Source of the DNA: Pseudomarimonas arenosa
GTDB lineage: Bacteria > Pseudomonadota > Gammaproteobacteria > Xanthomonadales > Xanthomonadaceae
NCBI RefSeq assembly: GCF_014841215.1
Contig: NZ_JACYTR010000009.1
Location: 99,251 to 163,250 of the forward strand
Direction of reading: 5' to 3'
DNA length: 64,000 bases
Below the pieces are notes generated by a model. The model was not told where the DNA came from. It saw nothing but the letters and a program-made list of their open reading frames with translations, and ran no database searches. Numbering within the stretch: position 1 is the stretch's first letter; every line of letters starts with the position of its first letter. The position numbers and the translations under genes are program-made. Below, piece after piece: positions 54,601 through 63,049 of the stretch.

Positions 54601-56223
54601 GACGACCAGGAGGCTGACGGAGATCAGCTCGCCGACCTGCAGCTCGGACCTAGCCTGAGCAGCGATCCGCAATTCCATCAGCTGGCTGTGCCGATCCTGT
54701 CGCTGCGCAATATCGACAATGACGGTGTGCAGATTGTGGTCACCCCGACGGCTCTGGTGGTGAGTGAGGCGGGTAGCACAGCTGGGTTCGACGTGCGGCT
54801 CAGCGAAGCGCCCAGCGACGAGGTGCGGATCGCGCTCAGCAACACCCGCAGCGACGAGTTCAGCCTGTCGGTCAGCGAGCTGCGCTTTGCCGCGGGTGAG
54901 ATAGGACCGCAGTTGGTGCAGGTGACCGGTATCGACGACGACCTGCTGGACGGCAACCAGGCCGGTCTCGTTGTGCTGGCTGCGGCGCAGAGCAGCGATC
55001 TTCGCTACCACGGTGCCAAGCCGCGGGATGTGGCGGTGACCAGTCTGGATGATGAGATCGCCTCGATCGTGGTGCTGCCAGAAACGCCCCTGATTACCGA
55101 CGAAACCGGCAGCTCAGTCGAGTTCTCGCTGCAGCTCAGTGCGGCGCCAGCCGCCGAGGTGCGGGTGGCGATCGATACCCCGGACGCCAGCGAGTGGCTG
55201 CTGGAACGCAGCGAGCTGATCTTTGACGTTAACAACTGGCAGCAGGCGCAGACCGTGCGCGTGACCGGCGTCGACGACGACCTGCTCGACGGCGATATCC
55301 AGGGCCTGCTGCGTCTGCTGCCGGCAGTGTCGACCGATCCACGTTTCAACGGCATTGATCCACGCGATTTGCCGCTGATCAACCGCGATGACGAGATGCC
55401 AGGGCAACAGACCTCGCTGGTGGTGGTGCCGCTGGATCTCGATCTCAACGAGTCGGGCGACGGCGGTCGCCTGCAGGTGTCGTTGAGTCGAGCGCCTTCG
55501 GCGCCGGTGCAGCTGCGCATCGAGAGCTCTGATCTGTCGGAGGTTGAGGTGTCGCCGGCCACCCTCGACTTCAGCGTCGACAACGCGCTGCAGCCGAAGA
55601 CAGTGGAACTGGTAGCTGTGGATGATGCGGTGGCCGACGGTCTGCAGACGGTGCAGATCATGGTGTCGATCGGCGCCACCGATGACGCACAGTTTGCGGT
55701 TCTACCGCCGATCAGCCTGACCGCGCGCAACGCTGACGACGACACACCGGCGGTGCGTCTGGCGGTCAACGGCAAGACCCAGCTGGTCGAGGGCGAAAGC
55801 TCACAGCTCTCGCTGTGGCTGGAGTCGCGCCCGCAGGCCGAGCTGGAGATTGACCTGACGGTGGCGGTGATGGCCGGCGCGCCGAGCGCGCAGTCCTTCA
55901 GCCTGACACCGATGCGGGTAGTGATTGGGCCGGACAACTGGCAGCAGCCGGTGTCGCTGCGACTCAGCACCCGCGATGACCTGACCGCCGCCGGCGCCTA
56001 CCGGCTCAGCGTGCAGGGTCAGGTGATGAACGCCGCTGATCCAGGTTACAGCGGGCTGCAATCAGACACGGTGCTGTTCGGCGTGATTGATAACGACCAG
56101 GACGCCGTGGCGGTGCCGGTAGACCAGCGCGGCATGCTGATGATCCTGGCCCTGGCTCTGGCCCTGTTGGGCGGCGCGGCGCAGCTGAGGCGGGCCGCGT
56201 CTGCTGCGCAGCGCCGATGCTGA
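48640..56223 (+). CDS. Giant multidomain envelope protein: toroid, CarboxypepD_reg x4, CARDB, FG-GAP-like, Calx-beta-like x7, C-terminal anchor
   Basis: The 2527-aa protein has a signal peptide (to 22, PALADLQGG). An alpha/alpha-toroid domain (about 25-285) has QRADGGF, QRADGGWP and QLANGSF motifs like prenyltransferase/terpene-cyclase folds. Four carboxypeptidase-regulatory-like domains follow (about 285-630), then a CARDB domain and an FG-GAP/VCBS-like propeller region (about 795-1215, with DDNGDGVINEYD and LGDIDNDGIAEIVG calcium-type loops). CARDB and other beta domains precede seven Calx-beta-like modules (about 1694-2488). It ends VPVDQRGMLMILALALALLGG plus RRAASAAQRRC, an IPTL-CTERM-like sorting helix with a basic tail. 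Its start overlaps the previous stop. Confidence 0.88.
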   Translation: MNKTFRQVLGLFALLWTLPALADLQGGLDWLRARDAAGGVHRSQDLAGAVDTNAEAWLSLHLLGATQGVPGLAAVAAEQADESTLSRARQVLIKLQQGSSGDQIIAGLLREQRADGGFSSHAQGGSDALSTAWVLLALDRAGRGAQTPAQRALAWLLASQRADGGWPANSASESSLWISAQVARTLQAYATRFALSASLTKSRNYMLSRQRADHSFGELFETAQALDALVALAAERTAIDRGIAQLAGLQLANGSFADDAYQTALALRALHAHAQPVIDPTMAQLRGRVIAADTELPITGASLVLSGAGSSTITSNNSGELHADNLPGGQYQATLSYAGMQSVSFEFTVPGGRAIDLGTLRMYQRQGIGNPFGVIRGRTVNATTGEPVAGARVRMESPANEVLSDADGRFQFLQVPPGPVRLLADAGGYCSAAMDATSEAGAVLEATFRLNPRENTGTTAIVRGVILHGQTQAPLADVQVSASVGGPTPSASTAADGSYELVLDADGIVELQVAKTGFDSVSLSTLLVPNQVFAFSPRLYPTGETPPDANRALIRGVVVNQANRQPIANALIVVTDPAGQQSLRSANDGRFEISALTGPEVRISISADAFDPARLLVPIQPLEQRDIGTVGLKPTAIDFYFPDLAIVDSTLSTTEPDLFSLSQGFEVEIVNRGTANVVQDFDLIGFVDSNGNGVFDVGIESEAGRVRVSEDLPIGGSATATIAVSAQLNFRDAPIAFLVDVENEVPEQDEDNNHGSSLLGCRVTPAFIGNDTIEEAWRWDGLSSNPNIRSLNQVPVVGQLTDDNGDGVINEYDIPDIVFVAAQRNQWGPASTALVAIDGRGGGEHWARTDVNLSHFSSLALGDIDNDGIAEIVGVRGYRQELIAFEHTGQLKWRVPLSGPSVPEVILPPPPYVYDQITIVNLEGDNEAEVIHGRQVFRGISGEKLWEGEHDAGGDGGKPINAPVAEAFGVGSIAADINMDGIMEVVAGRSAYDADGRTLWHRADIKPNPYQDADGTPMNSSGLNAIGNFDLDDFPEIVLSINDELYLLEHTGETIWGPKFAPDFGEMGAPSVADLDRDGLPEIMISSNERLTVFESDGTVKWTATIHDQSGVTSATVFDFENDGLYEVIHMDEEDFRIFDALTGARLYETRNTSVTVYEFPVVADIDGDKQAEIILTGFDRDFQAGVTPGIRVFKARNGAWADAGSVWGSQSFHINEVNEDSTVPLLETPSWLTHNTYRVQRSPYPDPLGMPDFSVGELRLIDQGPGRNPTVQVRVGNAGPVDAHEPPWIGVYRGDPAQGGVLLTETRLDTLRPARFQIVDLGEVSLSGSGDLYAVVDQRGRATECRETNNQRQVPFAAANGRGLLQLSTDRSAYLPGAQVMIEARVENRGGIAADFRVELSLYNAQNRLIQRFDDLSAQAVGTTLPRLLTQAWFSGDALGGAYRVEGRLLDRQNQLVSSASTLFAIEGSGSGASLRLLTDKASYRPGEPVFLQVEARNLSASELIRSPQILLSTLHNGVEVAQRTLELEDLFAGAVFQVELGVEASEPAGNYSVAGVLRSALTQADLASDNAEFERLLDASAAISGSVDAQLARLTVGQTQNCLMTVRNQGTAAVSGLQVRRRVMAEAGSEVKLEVSEAVSLPAAGSQAANQIVATQGYADGLYACVLEVQQGSGWRVLDSEAFEVAGSTQPGILVTPISGLVTDEDGASASFSVVLQSPPSALVRIALQPSDSAEWRLSTQELSFSPATWNIPRQVEVQGLDDDLPDGDQLGLIRTLPAQSADASYQAMDADDVEVTNRDNDGAQILVSPSSIETSEDGSLASIEVRLSSPPTSPVLIALRSSDAGEWQLDRSSLSFDSGNWNQVQLIEVSGQDDAEVDGTQLGWIELLPAQSGDPAYAGRDPVDVRARNLDNDVPEVLLSPAQLITSEGGPAQAFQLRLSAAPSSPVRIPIGPVDSSEWRILALEAVLTSDNWQAGVSVLVEPMDDQEADGDQLADLQLGPSLSSDPQFHQLAVPILSLRNIDNDGVQIVVTPTALVVSEAGSTAGFDVRLSEAPSDEVRIALSNTRSDEFSLSVSELRFAAGEIGPQLVQVTGIDDDLLDGNQAGLVVLAAAQSSDLRYHGAKPRDVAVTSLDDEIASIVVLPETPLITDETGSSVEFSLQLSAAPAAEVRVAIDTPDASEWLLERSELIFDVNNWQQAQTVRVTGVDDDLLDGDIQGLLRLLPAVSTDPRFNGIDPRDLPLINRDDEMPGQQTSLVVVPLDLDLNESGDGGRLQVSLSRAPSAPVQLRIESSDLSEVEVSPATLDFSVDNALQPKTVELVAVDDAVADGLQTVQIMVSIGATDDAQFAVLPPISLTARNADDDTPAVRLAVNGKTQLVEGESSQLSLWLESRPQAELEIDLTVAVMAGAPSAQSFSLTPMRVVIGPDNWQQPVSLRLSTRDDLTAAGAYRLSVQGQVMNAADPGYSGLQSDTVLFGVIDNDQDAVAVPVDQRGMLMILALALALLGGAAQLRRAASAAQRRC
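53719..56103 (+). repeat. Seven tandem Calx-beta-like coding modules
   Basis: Each module of about 112 residues follows the plan ILV.P...L.TSE.G..A.F.V.LS..P...V.IAL..SD..EW.L....L.F...NW...Q.V.V.G.DDD..DG.Q.G.......Q..D..Y......DV...N.DND. The seventh is the most diverged. Calx-beta-like domains usually bind Ca2+ and occur in large adhesins. Confidence 0.85.
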
Positions 56224-56260
56224 TGATTGAACTAAACGTTATGTTGAAGGATCTCCGCCA

Positions 56261-59200
56261 ATGAATGGCGTATCACATACCCTGCTGAGTCGCGCGCTGG
56301 CGCTGTCGATCGTAGCCGTGCTGACCTTCGCCGCCGGCCTCGATCCGGTCTACGCCCAGCCGGGCGAAAGGCTGGTCTCCACGCCGCTGTTCGACAATGA
56401 CGGTGCCAAGCAATGGGTGGAGCAGCGTAATCCTGAACATGACGATCCGGCGGCGTGGTTGGCCAATGCGCTGGGTGATGTGCATCTACTGGACGGCAGC
56501 TCGGCTGGCAAGCTAAGTGCGGGTGCCGATGCCAAGCAGATTGCGCGTGATGCGGTCGCAGTCTTGCCGGCGCTAAGAGCCCAGATCAACCAGGTGCGGC
56601 AGCGGTTTGAAGCAGATCGGGCCTGGTTTGCCAAGCACGGTCTCGATGAATTGCTCGATCGCGTAGACGAAGCCGAGCAGTTGGCGGTGGGTCGACATGC
56701 AATGGTGGTAGATCAGCTGGTCGGTCTGCAGGCCGCGCTTGCAAGCAAAGGCTCGCCGGAGTCGGCCTTGTTTGAGCTGAAGAGCTTGCTGGCCAGCTAT
56801 GCCCCGCCCAAGCAGTCGCCAATGACCGCAGAAGAAATGCGCGCTGAGATGGCGTTGGTCAAAGCGGGTGAGCCGTTCAATGACAGCCAGGCATTTCGAG
56901 CCAAGTTCGGTCTTGTCGATGATGCCAAGCTGGCCGACCACACATCGGGGGGCAAGGCGCCTCCGGTGGCATCCGACCTGGAGGAAACGCCGGAAGTCGT
57001 ATTCAGCGATCGTGTGCGTGACAAGGCAGTCGAGTTGGACGGCAACCCGTTGGCAATCTACAGCTGGGTGCGCAATAACATCAAGGTTGTACCGGGATAC
57101 GGCGCCGCACAATCGGCTGACTTCACTCTGATCAATGGGCAGGGTACTCCGTTTGATATCGCCAGCTTGACCATTGCCCTGCTGCGCGTCTCTGGCGTGC
57201 CAGCGCGCTATGCAACCGGCCGTGTGGCGATGAACGCGGCACAGGCCAAGTCCTGGATGGAGCCGGTTGCAGGTGCAGCACAGGCGGTAGACGTGCTGCA
57301 GAACTCCGGAACCCCAGCCGTCGCACGGGTGGTCAACGGAGTGGTGGTTGAAGTCCAGCTCGAACATGTCTGGGTCGAAGCCTGGCTCGACTACGAGCCT
57401 TCGCGCGGCGCCGTACACCGTGAAGGGGATACCTGGATTCCGCTCGATGCGAGCTTCAAGCAGCATAGCGTGACTGCAAGAAGTGAGCTGCCGTCGCTTG
57501 ATTCGGTGTTGCCGGACATCGTCGAAGTACTTAACGATAGAGTGGAGCATGCAGAGGGAGGCTTCAGCCAGCTCGACTTCAACCGTCTGGGCGTGATCGC
57601 CGACCGCCTTGTCACTGAGCACGAGATTGACCCGAACAGCTCGGGCATGGCCAAGCCCCTAGTGGACATCGTGCCGGCGCCTACAGAGATCGCACCGTCT
57701 GACTTGCCCTATTCGGTACTTGCCAAGCACGGCCACTACAGTGTGCTTCCCGATACCTTGCGTTTCGTGGTGGAAGTGCAGGTTCTGCGCGGCGGTGGCA
57801 ATCAGCTATTTCCGATCGGATTCAGCCCGATTTCCACTCGGCGCATTCCGTTGGCCGCGCTGGGGGCTGATGGCCTGAGCATTGAGTACGCTCCGAGCAA
57901 TGAGGCCTCGGAGACAGCGCTCAACGCATGGCGGCGAGACAATCCTTCCTCGCTTGCGCCTTATGCCATCGACGTAAGCCCCATCTTGATGGTGGCAGGG
58001 GAAGTCGAAGCAGTCCTGCCGAGTATTCGCATGGGAACGTCTGAGCAATGGCGGGTGACCGTGCTTGACCCGCTCGGGCTTCGATCGCGCTCGGCCAGGC
58101 CGTTCATGTGGAATGCGGGTGCCTGGGCACACGTGGCCATTGACGCCTTCGGTTTGACCCCGGCACTGCTTCAAGCGTCGGTTCCAGAGCAGTTGGAAGG
58201 CACATCGGTATCGACCCCCACGTTTCTGAAGTCAGCGGGACTTAGCTACTTCTTTGGTCACGATCACTATCGAGAGCTGATTTCCGGCGTGTTCGATGGT
58301 CGCCTGCTGCGCGGCCCATCCATCGGTGCGTTCTATCAGAACCTGTCGGTCTCCTACTTCTTTGGAGTGCCGCGAGAGGGCAGGTTCAGAGCGTTTACTA
58401 CTGACGTCTACACAACCCTGGGAACCGCCGCCGCCGATCAAGCCACGTCACGCGAAATGATGATGGCGATGGGCAGCTATGGCTCATTGCTGGAAAGTCT
58501 GGTCTGGGATGTTCAGCTGGGCAACCCAATTGGTACCGGCGCCAGTTCCACTTCGATTCTGGTGGCAGCCAATGAACAGGGTGTCCCCATCTATGAGATC
58601 AATCAGTCGAACCTGACTGAGGTGATGCCGCTGATTCGTCTCAATCAGGACTCCCTGGTCGAGATCGCTTCTGCGGTAAATGCCGGGATGGTCGTTGTCG
58701 CACCGTCGGAAGAGATCAGCATCGACGGACAACCCAAGGTGGCTGGCTACTTCATCCGTGATCCTCAAACCGGTGCTGGCCTATCGAGAATCGACGCCAC
58801 CATCAACGGCGGCACGATTGCCAAGTGCCTGGGCATAGCCATCTCGATGACCGAGGTGATTCAGCGCCTGATGTACAAAATCCTGATGCGGCTTGCAGAG
58901 CCTCTACTGAAGCGTGGAGTGCTCACATTGGCCATGCTGTTCGGCCCTGTGACTCTGCTTCCGGTTATCCCTGCTTTGGCAGGCTCCTACATTTGGGCCT
59001 TCTCCGCCTACCTCGCGATGCAAGAGTTTACGATCGAGGCGGCTTCAACCGATGTCATAACGGCAATCTGCTACTTGATGGGGCTCTGGCCTCGAAGGTG
59101 CGGCGGTGGAGGCGGTCTCGGGGCTGGGGGAGGCTCGCGACCACCGAGGGCGAAGGGCAAGCCGATCCTGCCTGAGCTCGGCATGGAGTACCTCGCCGAG

Positions 59201-62200
59201 GTCGACTATCAGGGCGAGGGCCCGTTTCCGCTCTACTTTGAGCGTCATTATCTCAGCGAAGGTGTTGCACGAGAGGGCATGGCCTCAGGCTGGAGCGCGC
59301 CTTATTTCAGCAAGTTTGTGCCGCAGCCCGAGTCATCCGGTAGTTATGTCCGAGTGGAGTTGTATCGCGCCAACCAGCCGCCGCCGGTCATAGCTGACCC
59401 GCAGCTGCCAAGCTTGCCTGCCGCTGTTCTGCTGATGACGGAAACCGGCTCCTACTATGAGTTCAAGCGGCGCGGCGATGACTTCGATACCGACCCGATA
59501 CTTCCGCTCGTCTTTCAGCAAACTTCAGAGGGATACACCCACAAAGTCTGGGACGATGTCACCGAAACCTATGATCGGAATGGAAAGCTGATAAGGCTGA
59601 CCGATCGCAACGGCGTTTCTCACACGTTGAGCTACAACGCTGCGGGACTGGTCAGCCGCGTTCAACACTCCTTGGGGCGCTCGATTGAATTCGAGTACAA
59701 CGATTTCGGTCTTGTTTCGGCGTTCATTGACCCGCAACAGCGTCGCACCAGCTACGAGTATGACGACTGGCGCTTGGTCAAGGTGACCTATCCTGACCAA
59801 ACGACTCGCGAGTACCTATACGAGGATTCAAGATTTGATCGAAAGCTCACCGGGTTGATCGATGAGCGCGGCGTGCGCATAGCGACCATCGCCTACGACT
59901 ACCGCGGTCGCGCCATTGAAACGACCGGTCCCGATGGCGCGGACCGGTATCGCTTCCGCTACGCCAACGGTTCGTTCGAGGAGACTGATCCGCTTGGTGC
60001 AACGCGCCAGTACTCGATGCAGAAGATTGCCGATAATTGGTTTGTTACGGGCACCGAGCAGCCGTGCGCGACGTGTGGGGCATCAGATTTCAGCTCGCTG
60101 TCGCTCGACTCGAAGGGCTATCCTTCATCCATGCAAGACTTTGAAGGCAACAGAACTGCCTTCAACTACAACGCCCGCGGCTTGTTGGAGTCCTACACCG
60201 AAGCGGTGGGCACTCCTCAAGCGAGAACGACTGTCACCCAGTGGCATCCAGTGTGGCGTGTGCCCACACGCATCACCGAGCCGACAGAAGCCGGCACTCG
60301 AACGACGGTGCAGATTGTGAACGACCAGGGCGACGTTACCGAACGCCGAGTAACGGTGGCCGGCACAACCCGCATTTGGAAGTACACCTACAACTCGCAG
60401 GGCCAGGTGCTTACCGAAGACGGCCCTCGCGACGATGTGGCGGACGTGACTACCTACACCTACGACCCTGCCGGAAATCTCGCCACGCAGGTTGATCCGC
60501 TCGGTTTTGTCACCCGCTATACCCGCTACGATGCCAGTGGCAACTTGCTCGAGATGGTCGACCCCAATGGGCTGCTCACCGAGTACGTGTATGACCAGCG
60601 CGATCGACTGAAGGAACAGCGCAGCGGGCGCGAGGGAGAAACAGCGCGTGAAGTCACCGTCTATGGCTACGACGACGCCGGCAACCTGACCCGGACTACC
60701 TCGCCTGATGGAAGTTATCTGGCCTATCGTTACAACGAGGCCGGTCGCTTGATTGAGATCGCCGATGCGCTCGGCAATCGGGTTGAGTATTCCTACGACG
60801 CGCTAGGCAATCGGACCAGCGAGAGCACCTTCGGTGTCGGCAACGTGCTGCGGATGACCGAAACGCGAGTCTACGACAGCCGGGGACGTCTCGATGTGCT
60901 GCAGCGTGCTCGCGCTGAAGAATCCATCCGTTTTGGGTACGACGGCAATGACAACGAGCTCAGCATGCGCTCGCCACTGCACCCACAGGCCTCGACCAGC
61001 GGCTATGACGCGCTGCAGAGGCTGAAAACGAGCACCGACCCCAGCGGTGCCAGCATCGCCTACGGCTACGATGCGCAGGACAATCTGCGCACGGTCACTG
61101 ACCCGCGCGGCCTCGCCACCGAATACCGCTACAACGGCTTCGACGAGCTGACCCGCCTGATCAGCCCGGATACCGGCACCACGAACTACCAGTTTGACCC
61201 CGCAGGTAACTTGCTCGGCCAGACCGACGCCCGTGGCCAAACCAGCAGCTACGAGTACGACGAGGCCAACCGGCTGCGCAAGGCTAGCTACAGCGACGAG
61301 ACACTGAGCTTCACCTACGACGAAGCCTCCGGCGGCGACGGTGGCATCGGTCGGCTGTCCAGCGCCACCACAGCGGCGGCCAACGGCAGCGGCATTCCGT
61401 CCACCACGCTAGCGTTTGCTTACGACGAACATGGAAAGATCGTTGAGCGCCGACAGACCGTTGGCGCCAGCGCAGCGCTGAGCACCTCACACGACTACGA
61501 TGCCAACGGCAAGCTGCAGACCACGGTGCTGCCATCTGGTGTCGAGATCCGCTACAGCTACGGCAGCGATGGTCGTCTGTTGCGCATGCTGGTCAATGGT
61601 GTCGAGATCGTCCGCGAGATCGACTATTTCCCGCTCGGAGAGCCGAAGTCCTGGGCTTATGGCAGCAATCAGCGCTACACCCGTAGTTTCGACACCGATG
61701 GCCGCGTCCGCGAACATAGTCTCGGGTCGGCGACCCGCACGCTGGCCTACGACCATAACGGCCGCGTCGAGTCGATCAGCGACAGTGGCAGCGCCCAATC
61801 CAACTGGAGTTTTGACTATGACGATGCCGATCGGCTGACTGCAGCTGACAATAGCGCTGCGGCCGGGCCCACCGCCGGATTGAGTCTGGAGTGGACCTAT
61901 GACTCAACCGGTAATCGTACGCAGCAGACCAAACAGGTAGGCGCTGCTGCGGCCGAGGTGATCGACTTTGCGATCGCAACAAGCAGCAATCGCCTCAGCG
62001 CAATCGGCGCTGCTAGCCGCAGCTATGACGCCGCCGGCAACACCACGGCCTGGCGTGCCGAAGCCGGTGACTTTGCCGGACAGTCAATGCAGTCCACCTA
62101 TGGCGGACGCAACCGACTGCTGGCCGTGGATCGGGTGGATGTTGGCGGCAACACCCGTATTGCCCGCTATGCCTACAACGCCTTTGGCGAACGAGTGGGC

Positions 62201-63049
62201 AAATGGTCGGCAACCGAGCAAGCCAACACCCGTCCCAGCGAGCAGTACGTTTACGACGAAGATGGCCACCTGATCGGGCGTTACGATGGCGACGGCCAGC
62301 TGCTGTTTGAACAGCTCTGGCTCGAAGACACGCCGATTGCGGTCATCAAGCCGGCGGGCTCCAGCCAAGGCGGCCAATCCATCCCCGCCAACGGCAATGC
62401 CCCCGCGGTCGATGTGTACTTCGTCCACCCCGACCACCTCGACACCCCCCGTGCCCTGGTCAACCCCAACAACCAGATTGTCTGGCGCTGGGAGTCTGCG
62501 CCGTTCGGTGAAACTGCGGCCAATAGCAATCCCACTGGCCTCGGAAACTTCGATTACACCCTGCGTTTCCCCGGCCAGCAGTACGACCGCGAAACCGGCC
62601 AGCACTACAACTACTTCCGTGACTACGAGGCGGGAAGTGGGCGGTATGTGCAGTCGGATCCTAATGGTTTGGACGATGGGCCGAACACATTTGCCTACGT
62701 GTACAGCCAGCCCGTGTGGTACTTCGACGTATGGGGGAAACACGGAAATAGGAACGACACCCCGGGTCCTTGCGTTGTCTACCTAGTTGTAAGTTTGGGC
62801 GGAATCAATAAGGTCGGCGAAAGTTGCAATGGAAATGAGCGGAGGGAGTTAAGGCAGCGGTGCGATTTGCAGGCCAAGAATCTCTCACAGACCACCGGGA
62901 AGAAACACGCGTGCATTGTTTCGCCCTCGATTCCTTGCAACAAGAAGGGGATCAAGAAGGTTGAGAAGGTCATTCGCGATTTCCTTCGGAAGTGCGGGTG
63001 TAGCCTTCCAGGAAACAATGAGCACAAGAGAGGACGGCGCAAGAAGTGA
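56261..63049 (+). CDS. Sec-exported RHS/YD-repeat protein with transglutaminase-like N-domain and C-terminal toxin tip
   Basis: The 2262-aa protein has a Sec signal peptide (to about 33, GLDPVYAQPG), not a PAAR domain. A transglutaminase-like domain lies at about 255-405: H369 and D396 are in place but the Cys position is P297 (GTPFDIASLTIALLR). A hydrophobic stretch lies at about 865-935, followed by a Gly-rich hinge. From LPELGMEYLAEVDYQGEGPFPL (about 970) the RHS/YD-repeat shell runs to the core end YDRETGQHYNYFRDYEAGSGRYVQSDPNGL (D2133-P2134...G2136-L2137). The last ~100 residues are a variable tip. The stop overlaps the next start (GTGA). Confidence 0.92.
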   Translation: MNGVSHTLLSRALALSIVAVLTFAAGLDPVYAQPGERLVSTPLFDNDGAKQWVEQRNPEHDDPAAWLANALGDVHLLDGSSAGKLSAGADAKQIARDAVAVLPALRAQINQVRQRFEADRAWFAKHGLDELLDRVDEAEQLAVGRHAMVVDQLVGLQAALASKGSPESALFELKSLLASYAPPKQSPMTAEEMRAEMALVKAGEPFNDSQAFRAKFGLVDDAKLADHTSGGKAPPVASDLEETPEVVFSDRVRDKAVELDGNPLAIYSWVRNNIKVVPGYGAAQSADFTLINGQGTPFDIASLTIALLRVSGVPARYATGRVAMNAAQAKSWMEPVAGAAQAVDVLQNSGTPAVARVVNGVVVEVQLEHVWVEAWLDYEPSRGAVHREGDTWIPLDASFKQHSVTARSELPSLDSVLPDIVEVLNDRVEHAEGGFSQLDFNRLGVIADRLVTEHEIDPNSSGMAKPLVDIVPAPTEIAPSDLPYSVLAKHGHYSVLPDTLRFVVEVQVLRGGGNQLFPIGFSPISTRRIPLAALGADGLSIEYAPSNEASETALNAWRRDNPSSLAPYAIDVSPILMVAGEVEAVLPSIRMGTSEQWRVTVLDPLGLRSRSARPFMWNAGAWAHVAIDAFGLTPALLQASVPEQLEGTSVSTPTFLKSAGLSYFFGHDHYRELISGVFDGRLLRGPSIGAFYQNLSVSYFFGVPREGRFRAFTTDVYTTLGTAAADQATSREMMMAMGSYGSLLESLVWDVQLGNPIGTGASSTSILVAANEQGVPIYEINQSNLTEVMPLIRLNQDSLVEIASAVNAGMVVVAPSEEISIDGQPKVAGYFIRDPQTGAGLSRIDATINGGTIAKCLGIAISMTEVIQRLMYKILMRLAEPLLKRGVLTLAMLFGPVTLLPVIPALAGSYIWAFSAYLAMQEFTIEAASTDVITAICYLMGLWPRRCGGGGGLGAGGGSRPPRAKGKPILPELGMEYLAEVDYQGEGPFPLYFERHYLSEGVAREGMASGWSAPYFSKFVPQPESSGSYVRVELYRANQPPPVIADPQLPSLPAAVLLMTETGSYYEFKRRGDDFDTDPILPLVFQQTSEGYTHKVWDDVTETYDRNGKLIRLTDRNGVSHTLSYNAAGLVSRVQHSLGRSIEFEYNDFGLVSAFIDPQQRRTSYEYDDWRLVKVTYPDQTTREYLYEDSRFDRKLTGLIDERGVRIATIAYDYRGRAIETTGPDGADRYRFRYANGSFEETDPLGATRQYSMQKIADNWFVTGTEQPCATCGASDFSSLSLDSKGYPSSMQDFEGNRTAFNYNARGLLESYTEAVGTPQARTTVTQWHPVWRVPTRITEPTEAGTRTTVQIVNDQGDVTERRVTVAGTTRIWKYTYNSQGQVLTEDGPRDDVADVTTYTYDPAGNLATQVDPLGFVTRYTRYDASGNLLEMVDPNGLLTEYVYDQRDRLKEQRSGREGETAREVTVYGYDDAGNLTRTTSPDGSYLAYRYNEAGRLIEIADALGNRVEYSYDALGNRTSESTFGVGNVLRMTETRVYDSRGRLDVLQRARAEESIRFGYDGNDNELSMRSPLHPQASTSGYDALQRLKTSTDPSGASIAYGYDAQDNLRTVTDPRGLATEYRYNGFDELTRLISPDTGTTNYQFDPAGNLLGQTDARGQTSSYEYDEANRLRKASYSDETLSFTYDEASGGDGGIGRLSSATTAAANGSGIPSTTLAFAYDEHGKIVERRQTVGASAALSTSHDYDANGKLQTTVLPSGVEIRYSYGSDGRLLRMLVNGVEIVREIDYFPLGEPKSWAYGSNQRYTRSFDTDGRVREHSLGSATRTLAYDHNGRVESISDSGSAQSNWSFDYDDADRLTAADNSAAAGPTAGLSLEWTYDSTGNRTQQTKQVGAAAAEVIDFAIATSSNRLSAIGAASRSYDAAGNTTAWRAEAGDFAGQSMQSTYGGRNRLLAVDRVDVGGNTRIARYAYNAFGERVGKWSATEQANTRPSEQYVYDEDGHLIGRYDGDGQLLFEQLWLEDTPIAVIKPAGSSQGGQSIPANGNAPAVDVYFVHPDHLDTPRALVNPNNQIVWRWESAPFGETAANSNPTGLGNFDYTLRFPGQQYDRETGQHYNYFRDYEAGSGRYVQSDPNGLDDGPNTFAYVYSQPVWYFDVWGKHGNRNDTPGPCVVYLVVSLGGINKVGESCNGNERRELRQRCDLQAKNLSQTTGKKHACIVSPSIPCNKKGIKKVEKVIRDFLRKCGCSLPGNNEHKRGRRKK
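62741..63046 (+). other. RHS C-terminal tip, probable GIY-YIG/URI-fold nuclease toxin
   Basis: Residues 2161-2262 follow the RHS core and have a different composition: Lys, Cys and Asn rich, with visibly lower GC at DNA level. They contain VYLVV (Y2174), nine residues to KVGES (G2186), then RR (2194-2195), a late helix with E2235 (IKKVEKVIRDFL) and PGNN (N2252-N2253). This order and spacing match the GIY-YIG fold (first Tyr, Gly after the second strand, Arg, metal-binding Glu, final Asn). The second Tyr of YIG is replaced by Lys. The assignment is by eye. Confidence 0.5.

Noticed and set aside
56261..63049. RHS protein as a type VI secretion effector
   Set aside because: It begins with a Sec signal peptide and lacks a PAAR domain, and no VgrG, Hcp or adaptor gene is present in the window.
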